Source: Planctomycetaceae bacterium (GTDB lineage: Bacteria; Planctomycetota; Phycisphaerae; UBA1845; UTPLA1). From it: a DNA stretch of 64,000 bases. Under the pieces are notes generated by a model. That model did not search any database, had not been told where the DNA came from, and saw nothing but the letters and a program-made list of their open reading frames with translations. The DNA lies in NCBI GenBank assembly GCA_011525745.1, contig WYBU01000124.1, positions 1 through 64,000 of the forward strand, read 5' to 3'. The position numbers were made by a program, and so were the translations under genes. This document shows positions 12,346 through 20,500 of this stretch, piece by piece (positions within the stretch are counted from its first letter, which is position 1; each line of letters opens with the position of its first letter).

Positions 12346-13749
12346 ATGTTCGATCTTCGCGAAAGCCCCGTCAGCAGCCTGCTCTTCCCCGAGATCGAAG
12401 AGCTGGTCAAGACGCGCCAGTTCGGCGCGCTGCGCGATGCCCTGTCGGAGCTGACGCCGCCCGACGTGGCCGACCTGCTCCGCGCCATGGAGCCGGACGA
12501 CCGCGCCGTGGCGTTTCGCGTGCTGAACAAGGCGATGGCCGCCGACGTGTTCGAGTATCTCCCGGCGGATGAGCAGGAGGAGATGCTGCGAAGGCTGGGC
12601 CAGGCGGAAGTGGCGGCGATTCTCAACGAGATGGCCCCCGACGACCGCACCGCGCTGTTGGAGGAGCTGCCGGGCGCGGTGACGCAGCGGCTGATCACCG
12701 TGCTGTCGCCCGAGGAGCGGGCCGTCGCTCAAAAACTACTGGGCTATCCCGAAGAGTCGATCGGCCGGTTGATGACGCCGGACTACGTCGCCATCCGCGA
12801 AGACTGGACGGTCGAGCAGGTGTTCGAACATCTGCGGCGCTTCGGGCGCGACAAGGAAACCATCTCGATCCTGTACGTGGTCGACGCCAACTGGAAGCTT
12901 CTGGACGACATCATGCTGCGGTCTTTCGTGCTGGCCGAACCGCAGACGCGCGTGTCGGATCTGATGGACGAGCAGACGGTCCGACTGCTGGCGACCGACG
13001 ACCAGGAAACGGCGATCGCCTATTTCGAGAAATACGACCGCTCGGCGCTGCCGGTCGTCGACTCGGACGAGATTCTGGTCGGCATCGTGACGTTCGACGA
13101 CGTGATGGACATCGCCAAGGAAGAAGTGACCGAGGACATCCAGAAGATGGGCGCCGTCGAGGCCCTCGACGAGCCGTACATGTCGGCGTCGCTGTTGACG
13201 CTGGTGCGTAAGCGCGGCGTGTGGCTGTCGATGCTGTTTCTGGGCGAGATGTTCACCGCCTCGGCCATGGCCTACTTCGAGCACGAGATCGAACGCGTCG
13301 TGTTCCTGGCGTCGTTCATCCCGCTGATCGTCAGCAGCGGCGGCAACACCGGTTCGCAGGCGGCGACGCTGGTCGTGCGGGCCATGGCGCTGGGCGAAAT
13401 CCGGCTGATCGACTGGTGGCGAGTCGCCTATCGCGAACTGGCCAGCGGCCTGATGCTGGGGGGCTGGCTCGGTTTGCTCGGCATTGCGCGGATTCACGTG
13501 TGGCATCTCGCCGGCTGGAAGGATTACACGGCGCACTATCACCTCGTGGCGCTGAGCGTGGGCGTGGCCGTCTGCGGCGTCGTCATCTGGGGAACGATGA
13601 TCGGCGGTCTGCTGCCGTTCCTGCTGCGGCGGATCGGGCTGGATCCCGCCGCGATCTCGGCGCCGTTCGTCGCAACACTGGTCGACGTGATCGGCATCGT
13701 CACGTACTTCACGGCGGTGACGATGTTTCTCACCGGCACGCTATTGTGA
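12346..13749 (+). CDS. mgtE: Magnesium transporter MgtE
   Basis: From ATG 12346 the protein is 467 aa, matching the usual MgtE length; the frame extends upstream but that part is unrelated. The N-terminal MgtE domain has acidic helical repeats (DALSELTPPDVADLLRAMEP). Two CBS domains follow (GRLMTPDYVAI, then VSDLMDEQTVRLLATDD with ALPVVDSDEILVGIVTFDDV). The C-terminal part has five membrane helices with the conserved signature IPLIVSSGGNTGSQAATLVV and a last helix VDVIGIVTYFTAVTMFL. MgtE is a dimeric Mg2+ channel gated by Mg2+ binding to its cytosolic domains. It stands alone. Confidence 0.97.
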   Translation: MFDLRESPVSSLLFPEIEELVKTRQFGALRDALSELTPPDVADLLRAMEPDDRAVAFRVLNKAMAADVFEYLPADEQEEMLRRLGQAEVAAILNEMAPDDRTALLEELPGAVTQRLITVLSPEERAVAQKLLGYPEESIGRLMTPDYVAIREDWTVEQVFEHLRRFGRDKETISILYVVDANWKLLDDIMLRSFVLAEPQTRVSDLMDEQTVRLLATDDQETAIAYFEKYDRSALPVVDSDEILVGIVTFDDVMDIAKEEVTEDIQKMGAVEALDEPYMSASLLTLVRKRGVWLSMLFLGEMFTASAMAYFEHEIERVVFLASFIPLIVSSGGNTGSQAATLVVRAMALGEIRLIDWWRVAYRELASGLMLGGWLGLLGIARIHVWHLAGWKDYTAHYHLVALSVGVAVCGVVIWGTMIGGLLPFLLRRIGLDPAAISAPFVATLVDVIGIVTYFTAVTMFLTGTLL

Positions 13750-13817
13750 GCGTGTGTCGGCCCGCGACGCAGGCCCCGCGAAGATGCGCGGCCGGAGCAA
13801 GCGTTCTAAAGATTTTC

Positions 13818-13951
13818 CGGATTCTCAGGCATCGCGCGGAAATAAGGTGAACGAACCGAAGAGGCGTGGTACGGGCGTCCCGCCCGTCCGGAACGGGCAA
13901 GATGCCCGTACCACCCAGGACAATCGTTCTGGTTATTTGTGCGCGACTCCT
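13818..13951. repeat. Family A compound palindrome, copy 2 (inverse orientation)
   Basis: Reverse complement of this stretch gives GGAGTCGCGCACAAATAACC, the ACGATTGTCC box, nested GGTGGTACGGGC/GCCCGTACCAC arms, and an extended right flank including TCGTTCACCTTATTTCCGCG. That flank is shared with copy 3 (28967-29102), so the whole unit is about 130 bp. It is followed at about 13952-13990 by a related copy of the CCCACCGC repeat of 54340-54497. Confidence 0.85.
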
Positions 13952-14026
13952 CATCATCGTGAACCCACCGCTGCGCGACGGGTCGCCCGGACAAGGCGGA
14001 CGTTGCACGGGTCCGCCCAACGCTTC

Positions 14027-14731
14027 TTACGCCTGACGGCGTGCCCAGACCTCTTCTGCTTCGGGCGGGCGGATGTACAGCGGGACCAGATCAAACGGCG
14101 CGACAAAATCGCCCCGCTCAATCGCGCGCCATCCCAGCAGCAACACCGATCGCGCCCGCGGCCACCGCGCCGCTTCCTCCACCGCCGACAGCCCGGATGC
14201 GGCGACCGCCGCTTCGTGATAGGCAAGGCCCTCGCCCGTCAGCCAGCAGGGACGCGGCGCTGATTGCAGAACCGCGTCGGCCGGCGCCAGCTTCGGTTCG
14301 CACAACCGCGACATCGCCGCGTCGTCCCTCCGATAGTACGCCGCGAAGACGCGCCCACCCTTGGCATCCAGCAGCGCGGCGACGTGTCCGCCATCCGGAA
14401 CGTGCGGGCGAGCCGCATCGGCAATCACGTCGAGCGTCGGAACCGCCACGAGCCGCGCTCCGCGGGCCAGCGCCAGATGCCGCGCCACCGTCACCGCCAC
14501 GCGCAGGCCGGTGAAGCTGCCGGGACCGACCGAAACACAGCAGGCATCCACCCGGCCGGCCGGCCACCCCTGTCGCCGCCATAGCCGGTCGATGGCCGGC
14601 AACAAGTCGGCGGCGTGGCGGGCCGTCTGCGACAGGGGTTCTTCGTCGAGCAACGCGCCGTCGACGCCGGCGGCAATACTGCCGAGTCGGCCGGAAGTCT
14701 CGATGCCCAGGATAGGGCCGCCGCGTTCCAT
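14027..14731 (-). CDS. tsaB: tRNA threonylcarbamoyladenosine biosynthesis protein TsaB
   Basis: The ATG at 14731 gives 234 aa beginning MERGGPILGIETSGR. The ASKHA-fold hallmarks are ILGIETS at the N-terminus and SVGPGSFTGLRVAVTVARHLA in the middle, which is the TsaB/YeaZ signature. TsaB scaffolds TsaD and TsaE in making the t6A modification at position 37 of ANN-decoding tRNAs. The C-terminal half is shorter and less conserved, as usual. tsaD and tsaE are not in this window. A longer frame starting at TTG 14752 is less likely. Confidence 0.93.
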   Translation of the reverse strand: MERGGPILGIETSGRLGSIAAGVDGALLDEEPLSQTARHAADLLPAIDRLWRRQGWPAGRVDACCVSVGPGSFTGLRVAVTVARHLALARGARLVAVPTLDVIADAARPHVPDGGHVAALLDAKGGRVFAAYYRRDDAAMSRLCEPKLAPADAVLQSAPRPCWLTGEGLAYHEAAVAASGLSAVEEAARWPRARSVLLLGWRAIERGDFVAPFDLVPLYIRPPEAEEVWARRQA

Positions 14732-14750
14732 GCAGGGAATGTAGCGTGTC

Positions 14751-14794
14751 AAGAAGCAAAGCGGGCGCTGCGTCGTGAGGTACGCAGCGCCCGC
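14751..14794 (-). terminator. Strong intrinsic terminator downstream of the dockerin gene
   Basis: GCGGGCGCTGCGT (14761-14773) and ACGCAGCGCCCGC (14782-14794) form a perfect 13-bp stem with an 8-nt loop. On the minus strand the hairpin is followed by TTTGCTTCTT. It sits just past the stop of the dockerin-type gene ending at 14849 and before tsaB on the same strand, so it should separate the two transcripts. Confidence 0.8.
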
Positions 14795-14848
14795 AAGCGA
14801 TTGACGGGGGCAGTCGCGGTCGGCACGGCGCCGCCGCGATACGATTCG

Positions 14849-15277
14849 TTATTGCATCAGCGCCGCGACAAAGAGCGACACGTCGCCGGCGGACACGCCG
14901 CCGCCGTCGAAATCGGCGCAGGGACAGTTCGAGCCGTCGACGCTGAACAGGCAGTTGATGAACAACTGCACGTCGTCGCCGTCGACCTCGCCATCCAGGT
15001 TCAGATCGCCCAGCAGCGTGCACACCTGCGACGGCAGCGTCCAGAATCCGCCGACCAGCTCAAAGCCGCCGCCCGTCATCGCGCCGCCGGTCGGTCCGGC
15101 ATCGTGCTGGCCGATCGTGCCGGACAACTCGAAGTCGCCCTGGCTGTCGGTGGAGAACATGACGCCGCCGCCGTCGATCGTATGCCAGTCGATCTCATAC
15201 TGTGCGAGCGCCGCCGCGGCGAAAGCGGGCACAAGCAACAGACCCAAAACGGTTCTGAATGTAGGTCGCGCGAACAT
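14849..15277 (-). CDS. Small secreted dockerin-type protein
   Basis: The 142-aa protein starts at ATG 15277 with AGGAGC upstream. A signal peptide (TFRTVLGLLLVPAFAAAALA) precedes a short beta domain, YEIDWHTIDGGG to GGFELVGGFW, which I know as a recurrent extracellular module in planctomycetes. Residues about 90-142 are a dockerin-like pair of calcium loops: GDLNLDGEVDGDDVQLFIN and ADFDGGGVSAGDVSLFVAAL. Here dockerin repeats probably serve anchoring or cell-surface assembly rather than a cellulosome. No cohesin is visible nearby. The gene is followed by a strong hairpin terminator. Confidence 0.88.
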   Translation of the reverse strand: MFARPTFRTVLGLLLVPAFAAAALAQYEIDWHTIDGGGVMFSTDSQGDFELSGTIGQHDAGPTGGAMTGGGFELVGGFWTLPSQVCTLLGDLNLDGEVDGDDVQLFINCLFSVDGSNCPCADFDGGGVSAGDVSLFVAALMQ

Positions 15278-15670
15278 GATTGCTCCTCGCTTCGCCGGCG
15301 GAGAGAGTTCCGCCGGGGTGCTGAGTCACTTGGTACTGCGGCCCTGCATAAAGCATAACGCAAGAACGGGGCCGCGAACGACAAGAAACCGCTCCACTTC
15401 TTATTACCTCGGTTTGCCGGGGTTTTGGACACCCCGCGCTCCGGTGGGCAACGGGGGCTTCGTCCAGCGTGCTAACCCATTATGGCGACAACACTTGCGG
15501 ATCAATGCGCCCGTGCGGGGCCGGCTTGCAGTCCGTGGAGCACAACCGCCCCTGCCTGTCTCCGGGCGGTACGGCCATCCCCGCATGGCACGCGCACGCA
15601 GGCCGGGTAACTCCGCCGCCCCCGGCTGTGTCCGGGTGCTTGTGCAATCGAGCGGTCCTCGAAGCGGACC
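15278..15670. other. Intergenic region without a supported gene
   Basis: Reading frames on both strands are low complexity and lack start signals. The dockerin gene promoter would be at the left end (15290-15360), where the sequence is slightly less GC-rich. Nothing else is recognised. Confidence 0.4.
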
Positions 15671-17191
15671 CTACGGGCGAATGTCCGCCAGCGTGGCTTC
15701 CAGGCGCTCCAGCCGCTCTTCGAGGGCGGCCAGGCGCGCGTCCTTGTCGGCGTTCTCTTCCTTCAGCGAGGCGATCACCGCCTGCTGCTCCTGAAGCGCG
15801 GCGATGGCCACCACGCTCAGACCCGAGTAATTCAGCGTCATCGTGTCACCGTCGTCCGTCACCAGGCTGGGAAACAGCGGCTGCACTTCCTGAGCGACGA
15901 AGCCGATCGACTTCGGCAGCGTGCTGTCGGACTGCTCGATGTCGTAGCGGAAGGAGACCGGCGCCAGCCGCAGCGCGCGCGGCAGCACGTTGGTCAGCGG
16001 CTCAATCTCGCGCTTGCGGCGGCGGTCGCTGACCGAGGTCCAGTTGCCGGTGCTGTCAAGCCGAGCGACGTTGAACACGCCGTTGGCGATGTTCGTGGCT
16101 TCGAGAAACCCGCCGTCGGTCTGGCGCAGCCCGCCCTGAAAGGCAGTGGCCACATTCTGAATCCTCACGCTCCAGTCGGTCGAGCCGAGCGAGTTGTGAA
16201 GCAGGTGTAGTCGACTCAACGGACTGGTGGTGCCCACGCCCAGGTTGCCCGCACCGTCGAAGGCCGCGCGGTCCGAAGCGGCGCCCACGTTGCGAAACAC
16301 GAGCTTGCCGGCGCCGGCCGTGTGGCCCGAGCCGGTTGAAATCAGGCTCCAGTTTGTTCCTCCGGTGGAATCGTTGTACAGCGAGATCAACGATCCAAAC
16401 GTATCTGAGCTGCGAAACCTGGCCACGCCGTTGGCCGCGGAGACGACATCGAGATGAAAGGCCGGCGCCACGGTGCCCATGCCGATCCGGCCCGCCGGCG
16501 TAAAGACCAAACGATCGGCGACGCCGGTTTGGGCGATTCGGAACGTGTGGTCGCTTGTGTTAAAGCCAACGTGGTAGTTCACACCGCCCGGCGACTGGTC
16601 CTCAAAAAGCACACTGGTGGAAGTAGCGCCGGCCAGATGAAGTTTTTGCTGCGGATTGGTGGTGCCGATCCCCACGCGGCCGCCGTTGCCCACATAAACG
16701 GCGTTGGGCTGGCTGCCGTCAACGGCGTCCAGCGCGTAGCCGTTGGGGGCCGACAAGGCGCGCTGGGCATAGGGCGTCGCGGTCAGCGACTGCCGCGGGG
16801 CCAGCGTGGTGAGCGGCGGCTCGCTGCCGGAGCCGTCCCACGCCGGGCTGCGCACAGCCACTTCCAGCCAGCGGGCCTGCCCGTTGAACGCGGTCGAGCC
16901 GAACTCGCCTCCGCCGTTGAGCGTCACCGTGAACAGCCCGTCGGCCACGACGACGCCCGCGATCGTCTGAGCCGAGCCGATCTGCGTACCGCCGGTGGGC
17001 GGATTGCCGGTTCCGGCACCGTCATACAGCGTGAAGCGCAGATCGACGATGTTGTTCAGAGCGGCGCCATCGAGCATCAGGCGGCCCTGATAAGTGAATC
17101 CCGGACCCACCGCGGTTTGCGCGGCGACGGGGACGGCGGCGGCGAGCAATAGCGCGCCGGCAAGTGTGATCGAAGCGCGTTGACGTGGCAT
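15671..17191 (-). CDS. Secreted repeat protein with C-terminal S74 intramolecular chaperone domain
   Basis: The 506-aa protein starts at ATG 17191, preceded by AAGGAGG on the coding strand. It has a signal peptide (GALLLAAAVPVAAQ) and an N-terminal beta domain (GFTYQGRLMLDGAALNN). A stalk of short beta segments with the pattern VGIGTTNPQQKLHL follows, repeated as RIGMGTVAPAFHLDV and NLGVGTTSPLSRLHL. The C-terminus holds the peptidase S74 / endosialidase-chaperone motif SDRRRKREIEPL with IGFVAQEVQPLFP, and ends in a coiled coil. In phage tailspikes this domain drives trimer folding then self-cleaves. Here it predicts a trimeric surface fibre. Cleavage is inferred, not shown. Confidence 0.88.
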   Translation of the reverse strand: MPRQRASITLAGALLLAAAVPVAAQTAVGPGFTYQGRLMLDGAALNNIVDLRFTLYDGAGTGNPPTGGTQIGSAQTIAGVVVADGLFTVTLNGGGEFGSTAFNGQARWLEVAVRSPAWDGSGSEPPLTTLAPRQSLTATPYAQRALSAPNGYALDAVDGSQPNAVYVGNGGRVGIGTTNPQQKLHLAGATSTSVLFEDQSPGGVNYHVGFNTSDHTFRIAQTGVADRLVFTPAGRIGMGTVAPAFHLDVVSAANGVARFRSSDTFGSLISLYNDSTGGTNWSLISTGSGHTAGAGKLVFRNVGAASDRAAFDGAGNLGVGTTSPLSRLHLLHNSLGSTDWSVRIQNVATAFQGGLRQTDGGFLEATNIANGVFNVARLDSTGNWTSVSDRRRKREIEPLTNVLPRALRLAPVSFRYDIEQSDSTLPKSIGFVAQEVQPLFPSLVTDDGDTMTLNYSGLSVVAIAALQEQQAVIASLKEENADKDARLAALEERLERLEATLADIRP

Positions 17192-17590
17192 GAGGGCCTC
17201 CTTTGTCGCAAATGCGTAAATAGGCGCAAAGCGTCGGGTGGGCGCGCCGAAGCGCCTGGTTGCACGTTCAGTTCGATTGGGTAACGCCCGAAAGCTCGGC
17301 CTTACACAGGGGGATTACGCAAAGCGGTGACGGAGACCTTCACGAATTCGAAAAAAAACGTCGAAAAGTCAAAAAGTCCAATCGTCGAAACGTCAACACA
17401 TAGAACGGAGAGCAGCAGATCCGAACCGCGCCCGTGAGGAAGCGCCGGGAAACGCAGCGAACGCGGCGCGCCCCACGAATCCCGCGCAGTGCAACGAACA
17501 GTCGAAGCACAAAGCGGCGCCAACGGTGACAGACGCCCCGGCGCTCCCTCACGGTCGCGGTTCGGTTCAACGCGGCGGTCGCAAGACGGA
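17192..17590. other. Intergenic region with two repeat families
   Basis: The stretch 17341-17398 carries several GTCGAAA and CGTCGAAA words, related to the TTTCGACGTTT tracts at 52996-53072 and 63490-63568. About 17419-17452 and 17526-17573 carry opposite-facing family C pieces (GATCCGAACCGCGCC and CCTCACGGTCGCGGTTCGG). No gene is supported. Confidence 0.55.
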
Positions 17591-20500
17591 TCATTCGGAT
17601 GTCGTCAGCCGCATCGGCGGCGGCCCTTTCAGGTCCTGCCGCGCCGCCGGCAACGCCGGAGCCGGGCGATTGCGGAATTTCGCGTCCAGACGCGTGTGCT
17701 TGTTCTCCATCTCCTTCGGCCGCCCTCGGATGAAGACCGCCAGCGTACGCTGCGACGCCTGGCAGGGATGACCGGTCGTCACGATCAGATCGGCCGTCTT
17801 GCCGCGCGCGATCGAGCCGAGCCGATCGGCGACGCCGAGAATCTCGGCGGCCCCCAGCGTCAGCGCGTGAACGGCGCGATCCGCGTCCAGCCCGTGCGCC
17901 GCGGCCATCCCCGCGTCGGTGGCGACGTTCTTGGCCAGCGTGGCGTCGCCGCCGCCAAAACCGATGCGCACGCCGGCGCGGTCCAGCACGCCCGCGTTGC
18001 GATAGACGCTGTCCCACGGCTCGAACTGCCCGCCCGGCATGCTCATTGGACCGTTGACGATGACCGGCACGCTCTTCTCCGCCAGCGTGTCGGCGAGCTT
18101 CCACGCCTCGCGCCCGCCGGCGATGATCAGTTTCAGGCCGTAGCGTTCGGCGAAACGCAGCGCCTCCTGAATCGCCTTGACCCCGGCGGCCGGAACGATG
18201 ATCGGCGCCGCTCCGGTCACGTAGGGCCGCATGGCCTCGAAGCGGTCGTCGGTTTCCTTGAACCACTCGGGCGGCGACCGGCCGGACTGCGTCACGTCGG
18301 CGTACTGCTTCGCGCGGCGGAAGAACTCCTCGATCTTGCGCCACTCGGCGCGGTGTTCCTTGACGCGCCGCTCGCGGCCTTCGTCCGGCATCTGAACCGG
18401 CAGCGACGGCAAGTTGACGATCAACGGCGCGACGCCGTCGATCAGCATCTCGGGCATGGTCCAGCCGTCGAGGTTCAGCAGCGCTGCGCGGCCGGCGATC
18501 GTGCCGCCGGCCGGGACGACCAGGGCCGACGTGAAACCGTCGGCTCGCGTGACGGGAATGGCTTCGGCATGTGGATGAACGCCCGAAGCGGCCCAGACGT
18601 CGGGCTGCATCGCGCCCAGCTCGAATGTATCCACGCTGCCGGCGACGGAGCCGATCTCGTACAACCCCAGCGTGCTCCAGGCGTTGATCAGTCCGGGATA
18701 GACGTGCAGACCGGTTGCATCAACGGTGGTCGCATCGGCGGGAATCGACGTGTTGGCGCGCGAGCCGACCGCTTCGATGCCGGCCGGCGAAAAGACGACG
18801 ACGCCGTCAAAGATCGGCATGCCGGTGATCGTGTGAACCGTCGCTCCGCTGAGGGCGTACCGGCCGCTCGGCGATTGTGGAATCTCCAGCATCCCGCGCG
18901 GAGGCGCAATCGTTGCCAAAGCCCGCTGCGCTGCGGGCGCAGCAATGGCAGGCTGCGACGCGCTGGTCGGAGCGGAAGCGGACGCCGTCGCCGGCGCGGC
19001 CGTTTCGCGCAGATCGCGATGTTGGTAATAGACCTCGCCCCCGACCAGCGTCATGACGCACTTGGCGAAGGTGTCGAGCGGATGGCCGTCGAAAACGGCC
19101 ACGTCGGCCAGCTTGCCGACCTCGATCGAACCGACGTGCTTTTCGACGCCCAGGCTGATGGCGGCGTTCAGCGTGACGAGCCGCAGGGCGTCATCGGCCG
19201 ACAGACCGGCGTAGCGCACCGACTTGGCCGCTTCGAGATTCAGATGCCGCACGACCTCGCCCGAGTCGGAATTGACCGTAGCGACGATGCCGCCCTGCGC
19301 CATGCGGCCGGCGTTGTGCGGCACCGCCTCGTACGCCTCGATTTTGTAGGCCCACCAGTCGGAGAACGTCGACGCCGCGCAGCCGTGGCGATGAATCTCG
19401 GGGATGACTCGATAGCCTTCGAGCACGTGCTGCAACACACCGACGCGGAAGCCGAATTCTTCGGCCACGTCCAGCAGCCGCAGCATCTCGTCGGAGCGAT
19501 AGCAATGGCAATGCACCCAGATGTCGCCGTTCATCACGTCGCACAGCGCGTCGAGCCGCAGATCGCGACGCACCGGTCGCGGCGACTTGCCGGCGGCCCT
19601 GTCGCGCTCGTAGCGCGCCCGCTCGTCGGCGTAGCGCCGCGCTTCGGCGAACGACCGCCGCAGCACGGTCTCGACGCCCATGCGGCTGGCCGGGAACCGA
19701 TCGCGATTGGGCGAGCGCGAATTGGAACGCTTGACGTTTTCGCCCAGCGCGAACTTCACCGTGCGCGGCGCCTCGCGCGCGATCAGCTCCGACGCCGGCC
19801 GGTCCCACTTCAGCCGCAATACGACGTTCTGCCCGCCGATGGTGTTGGCCGAACCGTGCATCGTGTGGATCATCGTCACCCCGCCGGCCAACGCGCGGTA
19901 CAACGCGGTGTCGCGCGGATCGACGATGTCGGCCATGCGCACTTCGGGCGTGACCGACTGCGACGCCTCGTTCAGTCCACCGTCCAGCGCCATGTGCGAA
20001 TGGCAGTCGATGATGCCGGGAGATACGACGTAGCCGGGCAGGTCGAGGATGGTGCTGCCGTCCGGTGCGGCCAGATTCTCGCCGATGGCGGCGATGCGGC
20101 CGTCGCGGATCAGCAGATCGCAATGCGACCGGACGCCGTCGGTGAACGTGATCACGTGGACGCCGCGCAACAGGACGTTGCCGCCGGTGCGGAACGTGGG
20201 GAAACGATCGGCTTCGATTTCGGTTTCCCACTCGGGGAAACCGGCGGGCTGCGACGCGGGCGCTGACGCGGGTTGCGACGCGGGTTGCGACGCCGGTTGC
20301 GAATCCGGTTGTGAGGCGGGTTGCGAATCCGATTGCGAATCCGGCCGTGTTTCGGGCTGCGGCGCGGTCGACGTGGCCGGCGCGGTTGTCGGGGCCGAGG
20401 CCGGCGCCGAAGCAGGGGCGGAGGCCGGCGGCTTCTTTGCATCGTATTGGAACTTGCGGCCCTCGACGAAGGCCCAGCGGACCTCGGCTTTCTTGTCGGC

